From: Carex sylvatica
Taxonomy: Eukaryota > Streptophyta > Magnoliopsida > Poales > Cyperaceae
Direction: 5' to 3'
NCBI GenBank assembly: GCA_964058845.1
Contig: CAXKVR010000103.1
Location: 1 to 58,656, forward strand
Length of the DNA stretch: 58,656 nucleotides
Both the position numbers and the translations under genes were made by a program. This document shows, in pieces, positions 44,939 to 56,011 of this stretch. Numbering within the stretch: position 1 is the first letter of the stretch; each line of letters begins with the position of its first letter. The notes below the pieces were generated by a model. The model saw nothing but the letters and a program-made list of their open reading frames with translations, had not been told where the DNA came from and made no database searches.

Positions 44939-47645
44939 TGTGACATAATGAATTTTATAATAAATATATTATACTGACTGATTGAATTAAGGCGTCACGA
45001 ATCGAATTATAAATATAGAAAAACGGTCCAGTGCGGATGGATGACCCGCACTGCGGGTGGCTTCACCCGCACTGGGACAATTTTCCTTAACGAATTCCTG
45101 TGATTTTCCCTGGGTGCGGATGGTGGTGCGGATGGGCACACGCAGTGCGGGTGAGTTCTGTAATCTTCTGAAAATTTCGCTAAGTACTGAATGCGGATGG
45201 GAGCACCCGCATTGAGCTCAGTGCGTCCGCACTAGGCTCGGACATTTTTCTGCGCCGCGAGTGCGGCTGGACGGATCCGCAGTGCGGATGATCGGTCCGC
45301 ACTGGGATGTGTGTTTGCTATTTGCGCTGTGAGTGCGGCTGGACGGATCCGCAGTGCGGATGAGTGATCCGCACTGGGGTGTGTTTGTTATTGCGTAATG
45401 GATGCGGCTGGATGGATCCGCAGTGCGGATGGTTGGTCCGCACTGGGGTCTGTATTTTTGTTATTCTTGTTATTTTGAGGGACCTATTTGCAAAATGGAT
45501 TAAATAAACATCTTCTCTCTTTCTCTTTCATCTTTTTAATAAATAAAACATTTAAATAAGGGCTTATTTGTGAAATTATCAAAGTTTGGTAATATTAACA
45601 AAGATGGAGGGTTTAATTGCAAAATTCCAATTATTAATAAAAATTTGCTTCCTGCTTCTTTCATTTCCACCGAAAGATTGAAAAAAATTCGTGAGCTAGG
45701 GCTTAGAGCGAACCAAAAGGGAAAGAGAGAGAGAGAGAGAGAGAAATTAAACGCGGAAACTGATCAGACTGACCGGAAAATCGAGAGTCGAGCTGAATTG
45801 ACGATCCTTGATCGATTAGAAAGCTTCAATTTGGTATATATTTCTCCTTTGGTAATTTCTTGAAAATCCTAATTTATTCGATTTATTCGATTTGTCATGA
45901 TTTCGGTTGAAACTTGTGATTAGGGTTTCGTAATCGAGTTCTAGCTCGATTATTGGTTAATTTGTGATATTTGATACGATTTATCTTCCTTTTCTCTTGG
46001 AAACCCTAATTTTAATTAATTGGCTATATTTTGGTGAAATTCGAAATTCGAATTTGATTTGAAACGTTATAACTCGATAATCGGATTGATTTGCTTGTGG
46101 AATTCGGAATTGAACTAAGGTTTTGGGGTTGGATTGTAATGGAAATGAATTATGATAGTTTCATGTGAAATTCAGGAAATTCGGGAATTAATCGAGTTAT
46201 AACTTCGTAAAACATATCGGTTCATGTTGTTTATTCAGAACCACCGATTGAATTGGAATTCGAATTAGGGTTTGGTAATGGTATTAATTATCGGATATTA
46301 ATCGAACGCGTTAATCGCATTTAACGTATAAAATAGGTGGTAATCATACGAGGCAAAGGATTTCTGGATCGTTCGAGACGCCTGAGCCTTAGTCGAGCGT
46401 GCTATTACTCAGGTGCGGGGTTTCTGGACTTGTTTGATATTTTATATTCAGGAATTAAACTGTGTTTTGATTCATATGCATTGCATTGCCCAAATAAAGT
46501 GAAACTCGAATTGTTTAATCTGATTGATTTGCATGCTGGTATGGTTATTATTTGTGTTGATCTGAATGATCTGATTTTGGAATTAAAGTCACCGTGCTTT
46601 ATATCACCATCGGTTGGTGGATATGGTATTATGGTCATCCACCGTGATGACGTCACCCAGGGGGTGAATTCGGATTTTGTCAAGTCTATGCATGGACTGT
46701 GACGCTCAGTGTTCTAAAGCTTTAGATCGTCTGACCTTCGGCAGTTCCCAGTACCGGTTGGGACGAAGGGTAAGTGACTTTGTACTATGATTTTGGATGT
46801 GGTGACTGTGTATCGGATGGCATTACCCAGGGGGTATTGCGTTTGGATGGTCAGTTGGATTTATATGGATTTTCCGGATATGAATTAGAACCAGACTTTT
46901 AATTAAACAGTTAAGCCTGTAACTACAGATGAGTGTCATGAGAAAAGGTTTTACCTGGTACAGCCGTCTGTAGGTGTCTGTAACCCTACAGATGAGTGGG
47001 AACGAATTGGGGTCCAGTTTGGTGGAACATCTGTAGTTACTACCAGATATTCTGAAATCGAGTTAAACCAAATATTGTGTGCTTGAATTTCATCTTGGCA
47101 ATTCCTGAATTGTGATTTCATTTGGATATATGTTGTCGGGTTTGTGTATTCATGTTTATATATGATTATAAACTGATTTGAGCTATATTTGTGTTTACTT
47201 TTTGAATATAATCTGTGATTACAAGTCCAGGGACGATATGTGGCAAATTATCGCACTGAGAATTCAATTCTCATCCCCTCTTTTGGGTTAATTTTTCAGG
47301 TACCGGTTCGGCGGATCCGAGAGAGACACGAGGTCGGTAGGCCTGGTTTTCACCGCTGCTTAGCTGTCTGGTATTGTGACTAGAGACATGTATAGATTTA
47401 TGTTTTGATTGTATATATATATGTGTTCTCTATGTCATTAGGTGATACGTATCCATCGAGATACGGATTTTGTATGATATTACCTGACCAGTTGGGATTT
47501 ATGAACTGTTTTTCTTAGTTATTTGTTTGTTTTGTTGGTGTGTTTTACTTTCTATTATATCGTACTTGCCTTGTAGGCATACGGGCAACCGTATGTCTAC
47601 GGCAGGAGGCACCTGTCGCGCCTCGTGGGGCCGCGGGGTGTGACA
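44939..47645 (+). repeat. 3' LTR of the Gypsy element
   Basis: 2707 bp, matching the 5' LTR wherever I compared them. It has one fewer GA dinucleotide and three base differences in the last 35 bases (CACCTGTCGCG and GGCCGCG here, CACCCGTCACG and GGCTGCG in the 5' copy). Followed by GCATC. Confidence 0.96.
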
Positions 47646-47650
47646 GCATC

Positions 47651-47830
47651 GGTTAATCAAATTGAGTAGGAGACGCAACCGGATCTTCATAATGTGGATG
47701 GACATACTAGAAAGGAGGTGAAGGGGACACAAGAGCAACCAAAAAACATTAGAAATGAATATTGTCAGAACGGCCAAGAATGCTAAAATTCGTACCCAAT
47801 AAAATTATTTTTATTTCAAAAAAAAAAAAA
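47651..47830 (+). other. flank with AATAAA and poly(A): possible retroposon 3' end
   Basis: CCCAATAAAATT at about 47795 is followed 15-20 bp later by 13 A (47818-47830), like the 3' end of a polyadenylated transcript copied into DNA. The Gypsy element would have landed in it. No identifiable coding body. Confidence 0.35.
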
Positions 47831-47978
47831 TCAATTTTCAAATCTAAGATCGATCATGTTGATAGCTATAAATTTTATTCAAGTTGTAATTTATTTAAGT
47901 TTTATTTATTAGCGATGATGTTGTAGTTTACTTATCATATTGTGGCATGCACTATTTACTTAATTTTAATTTTAATTA

Positions 47979-49138
47979 GGAGAGTGCTATTTTGAGCTAA
48001 GGTATTACAATATTGAGCGGTATGAGAAATATTTGTCACCAAATACCTATTTTATATAGTGAATAAAGGAAGGTATTAATGTGCCGTATTTAGAAATTCA
48101 CCATACTAGGTTCTGCTCAAGTTATACTAATGCAATTCTTACAGTAGTCAAATTTTGATGAAATTAATATTTTATACACAACATTTAGATTTTTTTTAAT
48201 CATTAAAGCCCTTAGGCATTCCTTTCATTTGAACCTGTAAGTAATTTATATGGTACATCGATTTCAAGTGAAAACCTATTCTTGCAATTTTCCTAAGAAA
48301 TAAATAAAAACCAGTAAAAAATAACAATATTCACTTAATAGATTTTTACCCTGATACACTGGCACCTTTTTAGTTTTCAAGTACATAACTCTTTTTCAAT
48401 CTATTTATTATGAATACATGTTATCCTCTAATATATTCTACCTAGATTTCTAATTAATTCTTTTAAGACCCATATACCCCTTGCATACTTTATAATTGTG
48501 CTCACATGACTACCACTTATTATGAGCTTCTTTGCTTGAATCATATCAATGATGAAAATTCTTAAATATATATAAAAAAGTAATAATTATTCAGAACAAC
48601 ATTAATTGTAGGTACTGACAGAGCTTGTCTTTAGTCAACCTTTTCATTTGTTCCCTGGCTTAAAGAATGATCTTTTAAACTTATTTGCATCGAGAATTTC
48701 AGCGTAGGTGAAAATCATACAATTTGATTTGGGATATGAAAATTGGGAAGGAGCAGCAGCAGGAAGATAAGGAGATGTACGTACTGGTTGAATCATTATA
48801 CCCTTTTAAACTTATTTGCTGCTGGAGAGATATATATGTGTACTGCTTGAATCACTTATTTTCTATGATATGCATACTAATTGAATAGAAAGGGAATATG
48901 AAAAGGAGCAAGAAGATATGGAGATAGAGAAAGGACAGATATGTGAGATTCAGACACATATATATATTTTCTTATATATGAGTAGTTCTTTCCTTTATTA
49001 ATTTTTTCTTTATTAACTTTGTATTAATTGAGGTAGATAATGAAGAGAGAGAATAGAAGGGTAAAACAGACATTTGGTGACAAAAATCTCTCTCAAATAT
49101 ATTATATTGAAATGCCCTAGCTTAAAATAGCACTCCCC
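47979..49138. mobile_element. 1.16-kb Mutator-like non-autonomous element
   Basis: Exact 9-bp duplication TTTTAATTA (47970-47978 and 49139-49147). The termini GGAGAGTGCTATTTTGAGCT and AGCTTAAAATAGCACTCCCC are inverted, and similarity extends inward to TTTGTCACCAAAT on both arms. The interior (AAACTTATTTGC twice, GAGAAAGG-rich stretch) shows no recognisable captured gene or transposase. Confidence 0.92.
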
Positions 49139-50979
49139 TTTTAATTAAGCTGGGTTTTTTTTATTAAATTGAACATGTATGTTGTCTATTTACTGAATTA
49201 GTTTTCTACAACGAAATTTATAAGGTTCTATCATTTCTCCATTTTGTTCATTTTTTCACAACTAAAAAAATCGTTTAGAACATATCAAAACCTAAAATAA
49301 AATACACAGGGATTATACACAATTAACCTACACAGCCTGGAGCTGCGTGAGTGGTATAATTTGAATTTTTTATGTCTCAATGATAAGATCAGAATTTTGA
49401 AATATCTAGTTGGTAACTAAATAATTTTGGTATTTTTAGATAGTCAGCAAAATTCCGATTTAAAGATTTGGACAGTACAAAAGTAGTTATTTTGTACATA
49501 TCTAGAAAAATAGCATTTGTTTCTTCTAAAAATATAAAAAATTGATCGATAAATATGAATATTATGTTCAGATCGAATTGACTTATATTTTGAAAACAAA
49601 AACATAAATTCATATTACTGACCGTTCTGCACATTGCAATTTACCATTATAATCTCACTCGTTGACGTGCTTTGCTTAGACCTTAGAGAAAAGATCTATA
49701 GAAAATTTGTCTCTAATACGCAGGGAGTAAACGAATAAAGGAGAAAAGCACTTTATTAAGTTTGCTTTTGTCTTCTACTATGGGATCCAATAATCCAAAT
49801 CTGTTTCAATTCATTCTCTCCATTATTTTATCATTGGAGAGGTCCTACAGCACCACAGAAGAGACTGTCGGATCTAATGCTACCATTTTTTTGTTTTATT
49901 TTAATTCATTTATATTTTGTTAGCAAACTGATAATGGTAATACGATTTCTTTTCTATACAAAAAAATACATGATTGAATATTAATATAATCTTTTTTGAA
50001 CAACAACAGAACTAGAAAATAACAAATTGAAGAGGCTGAAATATAAAATGTACAACGTGTGGCATGTGAGAGATTTGACTCGAGTATCTGCTTTATGAAG
50101 CTCTAACTACTAAATTACGTTCACATATTTAATATTTTATGAGAAATACGTTAAACTATATAATCATTTTCATAAATTATATATAGTACGAAGGACAAAA
50201 TTATTGAACCTGAGCGGATGATCTAGACTCGTGTTTAGACTCGTTCAAAAATTGACATTTGTTCAGATTTGAAACTTGCGTTCACCGATCAGTGAGTGTT
50301 GAAAGTTTCGAAATTGGTAGAAAAATTTCTGATTCTACTGTTTGCTCATGCAAACTGTAGTTTTTCTATAACTGAAGTCTTAACGGATAAAAACGGATCC
50401 AGTTACTAGTTTGCTGATAAAATATATATGAGTTACTAATAAAAAAAGCTAGTGTTTGGACTTTGGACAGGATATGACAGTGATTATTTTTGTTTTCCTT
50501 TTCATACTTTAATAATAGAATATTAATTTTGTGTATTAGATGAATTGATTTGTATGTCATTTTTTTACTGAGGAAAACTTTATTTCTTTTGCTTCCAATC
50601 GTACTTTCATTTTTTTTAAAATTTCAATAAAATATTTATAATTTAAGTATCTAATTAACTAAAACCGTTAGATATAATCTATATTTTTCTACATGCACAC
50701 AACGTAGTATCATTTTTCGATTTTATTTTTATATAAATCAATAAGTTGAAAAATTGAAGTCCATAGACTTTTAACAAAAAATAGGTTGGTTAGTGGTTAC
50801 TCGAATCCATATCTTCTGCATTAACGCAGCTATTGAGTTCATTTTTTCGGCCGTGTGATTAGAATTCGGACCAATCCAGCCCATGCCTATAACGCACGGG
50901 GCTATTAAATATTAGTGTGGATTTGAATCAGATGGTCCAGATCTTAACTCAGAGGATACGAATTCGTGGTTACTCCCAT
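49139..50979. other. AT-rich intergenic DNA, no gene seen
   Basis: A faint scrap of the shared MITE core appears at 49520-49600 (CTAAAAATATAAAAAATTGAT, then ATATTATGTTCAGATCGAAT). No gene is supported. Confidence 0.5.
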
Positions 50980-51607
50980 TAGTGGTTTGCTTTTACCCGC
51001 CCGGGTCGGACCCGACCCGTACCCGCCCGTGCCCGTTACCCGGGTTACCCGTGCCCGAGCCTGGGTATGGGTCGGGTAAACGGGTACACGGGTACGGGTA
51101 AAAAATGGGTAGGGTACGATTTTTTGGTTTAAAACCCGACCAAACCCGGTCCGATTTAAGTCCGACCCGACCCGACCCGACCCGACCAACCCGACCAACC
51201 CGACCCGGACCCGGACCCGACCCCGACCCGACCCGTACCCGACCTGTACCCGACCCCGTACCCGACCCGTACCCGTTAAAAAATTCAAAAAAAATCAAAA
51301 AAATTCAAAAAAAATTCAAAAAAAATCAGAAAAAATTCAAAAAAATTCGAAAAAATTCAAATTTTTTTGAAATTTCGAATTTGCCGCCTAAAAAAAAAAA
51401 AAAGGGTACCCGACCCGGACCGCCCTACCTGTGCCGGGTACCACGGGCACGGGTAAAACTCGGGTCGGGTACAGTTTTTGAAAATTATACCCGAGTATAC
51501 CCGCCCCGAGATACCCGTTTACCCGACCTACCCGTACCCGACCCAAACCCGTACCCGACCCCGGGTAAACCCGGTCCGCCCGAACCCGGTCCGAGAGCAC
51601 AGCTCTA
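50980..51607. mobile_element. hAT-type element built of ACCCG words
   Basis: 628 bp flanked by an exact 8-bp duplication ACTCCCAT (50972-50979 and 51608-51615). The ends TAGTGGTTTGC and the complement of TAGAGCTGTGC agree at 8 of 11 positions. The body is dominated by GACCCG / GTACCCG / GGGTACGGG words in both strands around an A-rich centre (51275-51405). The open frames across it only mirror the repeats. Confidence 0.92.
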
Positions 51608-51790
51608 ACTCCCATGCTTTCTCATGGGATTCCACAAAAACATAGCTAATGAAATAAAAGGCCACATAAAATTATTGTCCTAGTCTTATAGACTGGGCCT
51701 ATAGCTAATATAGGGATGGACAATCCTATACTTGCTCATAGATGTTGTCACATATGGGCCATGAATCAGAGCCTGTGCTGGTATTCTTGC

Positions 51791-52016
51791 CAAAAGGAGG
51801 GGTGGGGTGGGGAGGGGGTGGAATTCATATCCTCTGAGTTATCTCAAATTTTGCGTGACTTTTTGGAAAATTTAAACTGTTCAAATACAGTCTACACGAA
51901 TCTCGAAGCTCAATAACACTGGGCCCCTGCTCTACCCCGAATAGGAACCGGACACGTCGGTCACGCAAAAGTTGAGATATCTCAGAAGATACGCACCCGG
52001 TGGGGGGTTACCTTTT
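51791..52016. mobile_element. small inverted-repeat element
   Basis: Arms ATCCTCTGAGTTATCTCAAA (from about 51828) and TTGAGATATCTCAGAAGAT (to about 51991) are inverted and continue as TTTTGCGTGAC / GTCACGCAAAA. Outside lie AAAAGG and CCTTTT. No duplication could be fixed. It is followed by a T22/GT microsatellite. Confidence 0.6.
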
Positions 52017-53034
52017 AGAGGATTTTTTTTTTTTTTTTTTGTGTGTGTGTGTAAATATACTCTTTAAACTTTTAACAAAATAGGTTAAAAATTCTTATAG
52101 CAAAATATAATCGTTAGATTGATCTAGCTTGCATGCAAACTTGGGTAGAATTTTGACTCTGGTTTTTCAATGAGCTTGAAGAACTCTGTGAACAGCATTA
52201 ACTTTGACGGGTTTTATTATATATGGGGCTCTCCGTAATAGTAAGTATAGAAACAAATATGCGTTAAAATATAATATTAATTATTGTGGATCTATTTGTC
52301 CTTTTACAAATAAATGTTTCAAATTTTAGATATATATGATTTTGTATATAATTTTTTTATATCAATATATCTGTTAACTGTAAAACCGTCAACCGTAAAA
52401 AAAACAAAATATTATGATGATGGAAACATCATAAGGAAATTAATTAACAAGGAGAACACAGCAAGCAAGAACTATTCAGTTGATTATACACAACTTGCAA
52501 GTATTGATTTGTTATGTTCTCAATACATGTCTATCAAAATAAACTAAAATGCCAAAATATTTTTGCACTCATGTAAAAAAAAAAGGCATAAATATAAAAA
52601 GTACTAACTGTTTTGTTTTCTTATGATTCTTTTTTGAAACAAAGTTAAAGTTAACCGAATATATACCTTATCGATCAATGCCTAACATACAGATCTTTTG
52701 TATGTTTAATTGCTGATGATGCTTTTAAAATACTGAAAGAGTCAATTTCTAGCCCCACACATCTTGTCTTTTGATTTTTAAAGCTTCCATTTGTTCACGT
52801 GCAGACTGTCTGATTGTCTCAAAAAGAAAAGAAAAAGGAAGATAAAAACAGTAAAGCGACAGGTTTATGTATATACGAACGACAGAATTAAGCAGATTTA
52901 ATGATTTAAAAATAAACATAAAATAGTAAGCAAGCAAAAAAGAACAATTAATGTTTGCATTTTGCTCATTCAAATTGATCTATTGTGCCGGTCCTTTATG
53001 TGGAAAAAAGCATAAAAGATCCTAATTGTTTAAA
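52017..53034. other. AT-rich intergenic DNA, no gene seen
   Basis: A T-run with (GT)n at 52022-52053, otherwise unremarkable. Confidence 0.5.
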
Positions 53035-53252
53035 TGGATGAATTGGGATTTGTATCAAGTGAACCAATGAAGTTGTTTTGTGATAACAAAGCTGCTATTA
53101 GTGTTTCACATAATCCAGTTCAGCACGATCGGAGAGTTATTCAGATTCCACATGTATGATCTGAAGAACAGTTGGCCGATATACTCACAAAGGCTGTTTC
53201 AGCAAAGACAAGTTGGCCATGACAAACTTGTACTTGCCAATTTGAGAGGGAG
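53035..53252 (+). pseudogene. Copia RNase H C-terminal fragment
   Basis: Reads MDELGFVSSEPMKLFCDNKA, then ISVSHNPVQHDR, then after a deletion and stops SEEQLADILTKAVS. This is the usual end of a Copia polyprotein (CDNKAAI--A-NPVQHDR; QLADI-TK). The segment between NPVQHDR and QLADILTK is mostly missing. It ends at GAGAGGGAG, the purine tract before the LTR. Confidence 0.88.
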
Positions 53253-53576
53253 TATTGGCGTATATGGCAATAAGGTCAGCTGGTTGTATCTCTGATATCC
53301 TCAGAAGAAGAAGGATATCTTAGACTAGTTGTGTGTGATATTACTTGTACTAATTGGAAATATGAATATAGTATGAAATATAGAAGAATAGAGAAAGATA
53401 GCCTTTGAGATATTGTGCTAGGGCTATTTAGAGAGCCCCTCCCTGTTGTAACAATGTTGAAAAATTAGAATTGTAAAAGTGTTTTACCAGATGAAATATA
53501 TTCGGGTGGGAAGGGAGTTTTTTTGAGAGTCTTGTGTTTCTATCATTTGATTTCATATCTCTATTATTTAATTTCA
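53253..53576 (+). repeat. Copia LTR (single)
   Basis: About 324 bp between the purine tract GAGAGGGAG and the primer-site-like AGTACCAGAGCATGG at 53578. It starts TATTGGCGTAT (probably TG mutated to TA) and ends TAATTTCA. It serves as both the 3' LTR of the fragment to its left and the 5' LTR of the gag to its right. Confidence 0.75.
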
Positions 53577-53671
53577 TAGTACCAGAGCATGGTTCGAATC
53601 TTGATCAGATAGTTGGGTGAAACAAAGTCTTCCTTCTCCTCCTCTCCACTGATTACTTTGTTTTCTCAGCA

Positions 53672-54480
53672 ATGACTGAATCTGAAAAAACTGAGAAGAA
53701 TAATGGAGAGAAATATGTTCCTCCTTAATTCATTAAAGAACTGACAGTTACACTAACCGAATTGTTTTTACAGAAACAACAGAGATCTCAACCGAGTAGC
53801 CCTATAGTTGCAGATAGATCAAACTCACTGATCATTGTGAAGTTTGATAGAAGGAACTACAGGCTGTGGTCTCAGATGGTGGAAGTCCACCTCAAGTCCA
53901 AGAACAAACTCGGCCATGTGTCGGGTAGCCAAATTTCCCCTCAACCAGAAGCACCCGGGTACAAACAGTGGAAAATAGACAATAACACAGTAAAAGCCTG
54001 GATTCTCAACTCTCTCGATTCCAGTTTGCTAGGTAATTTTCTGTTCTTTCCTACTACTAAGGAGGTGTGGGATGCCATTAAAACCGTTTTTTTTTTTATG
54101 AGAGTGATGGTACCCAAGTTTATGAATTACAAATGCGGGTGCGTGGATGCACATAGTCCGGTGGGAGTCTAGAAGAGTATTTCAATACTCTTAAGCAATT
54201 GTGGAGGGAAATTAACCTTCGTAAGCCTAATAAGAACACCTGTGCTACAGATATTAAAAACCGAAACCAGGAAATTCAGGAAGAAAGGTTATATATATTT
54301 CTTGGTGGGTTAAACTAGCGGTTGGATAGTATATGGGCTGGGATTTTACAAACCACACCATTTCCCACTATTGAAAAAGCATTTGCACTGTAAGGCGGAA
54401 AGATGTGAGGCAGTCTGTCATGACAGATAGAATTGAGAGCACTAATCTTATGGCAATGTTTGCAAAATCCACAAAAGGTA
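53672..54480 (+). pseudogene. Copia Gag remnant
   Basis: ATG at 53672 (MTESEKTEK) with an in-frame TAA at about 53729. It continues as LIIVKFDRRNYRLWSQMVEV, NTVKAWILNSLDSSLLGNFL and FPTTKEVWDAIK, typical of the Copia Gag N-terminal region. A frame slip in the T run near 54090 is followed in another frame by LEEYFNTLKQLWREI and IFLGGLN, with more stops. Homology ends at the hAT insertion site. Confidence 0.88.
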
Positions 54481-54488
54481 ATCCTGGC

Positions 54489-55913
54489 TAGGGCTGCTAA
54501 TGATTAAGATTCGGCTCAAACTCGGCTCGGCTCAATGAGAGAAGCAAAATGATTCGGCTCTTAACTTGTCTCTATTTTGAAAAAAAAACTAGGTTCGACT
54601 CAACTCATGTAAACACTTGATTCAACTCAACTCGGCTCACGAGCTCGTGATCCGACTCATATTTTTAATTGATATTTTCACCAACTTAAATAGTGTACTT
54701 CATATTTACTTTAAACCAAGTAGCAAGGCATATATAAATGTTGCCTATTTTTCGCATGCAAATTGAAATTTATTACAAATATTTAACCACAAATTTTAAA
54801 CTTCCCACTTACGAAATATTGTTACATCATATCATAATTTGTCTTTTTTGTCATAAGTTACTTCTCAAAAAGAAAATTCCCTAATATAACTATTATTCTC
54901 TCATTTTATAACACGTTTTCACCTTTCAAAGTAGAAAAATTATACTCACGAAAAAAAAACTAAACGGATCAAATTTATTGAATAATACCGAATTTTAGAT
55001 CATAAAATAACTAAAAAATATTTAAAAGAGAAAATATCCCTCTCTCAAATTTAGATACTCTAAAATAACTAAAAAATTAAGTTTAAACCGTTTCTTAGAG
55101 CATCTCATAAATTATAAAGTTCTAATCCGGTGTAACAATTTTTAATTTAATTTTACAAAGGTACACAATTTCATAAATTAAAATGATTTCTTATTACCGG
55201 TGTAACAATTTTTAATTTAATTTTATGAAGGTACACAATTTAACTACTAGTGTGTCACAAATTATTATTTATTTTTAAATTATCGAAGAGGCTGCGAAGT
55301 CGTGAACAGAGCTTAAATTCTCTATCTTTGAGTAGCCATAGTTTTAGATCTTTTTTTCTAACCAGTTGTGCTACCACTCTATCTAACAATTTTTTATTCT
55401 TATTCACTGAAATCTTAATCGCAATTTCTTAACAAAATAAAAAATTAGAAAAAATTAAAAGAAATTTCAGAAATGAAACAGTTTACAAATTATTTATATT
55501 ATTTCCTAAACAGTTGTAATTAATTATTAAGTAATTTCTGAAATATAAATGCTTCTAGTACTAATTTTAAAACTGTTCATAAATTTCAATAAAATTCATT
55601 ATATTTGTTCGATTCGATTCTGAACAAACTCAAAAATTGAGTTGTTCAGAGAATTCAGGGCCCCTGGTAGCAAGGCATATTTACTAATTCAAAATCTAGT
55701 TAATAGTTTACAAATATGAGTCGGCTCGCGAACTCACGAGCCGAATCAAATCGAGCCAAGTGTTTACATGAGTCGAGCCGAGCTGAACTTTTTATTTCAA
55801 AATCGAGTCGAGTCAAGTTTGAGCTTTTTTCAGTTTTGAGTCGGATTCATTATGAAATATTGAACTGCTCAACTCATTAATTTGCAAGCCGGCTCGACTC
55901 ATTAGCAGCCCTA
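54489..55913. mobile_element. 1.4-kb non-autonomous hAT element
   Basis: Exact 8-bp duplication ATCCTGGC (54481-54488 and 55914-55921). The termini TAGGGCTGCTAATGA and TCATTAGCAGCCCTA are perfect inverted repeats. Sub-terminal CTCGGCTC/GAGCCGAG words lie in both flanks, and the interior is AT-rich with a repeated CGGTGTAACAATTTTTAATT (about 55130 and 55198). No transposase. The same terminus type closes the repeats at 18917 and 22357. Confidence 0.95.
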
Positions 55914-56011
55914 ATCCTGGCTCATTCTTAATTAAAAGAACTTCAGTCCACTTCGTTATATTTCAATTTAAGCTCTTGCAACATTTTTCCCATAGAATTT
56001 AAGCAAAGATA

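Larger units (their letters stand above)
38606..47645 (+). mobile_element. complete but Gag-less Gypsy (Tekay/Del-like chromovirus) LTR retrotransposon
   Basis: 9040-bp element: LTR (38606-41314), primer site, one open polyprotein frame, polypurine tract, LTR (44939-47645), flanked by GCATC. The LTRs appear almost identical, implying a recent insertion. The internal region is only 3.6 kb because gag and the start of the protease are missing. It would need Gag supplied by a relative to move. Chromovirus assignment rests on the integrase C-terminal region ending in a chromodomain-like [14 protein letters not shown]. Confidence 0.95.

Noticed and set aside
51105..51608. Pro/Arg/Gly-rich open frames on both strands
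   Set aside because: They are translations of the ACCCG word repeats inside the hAT-type element.
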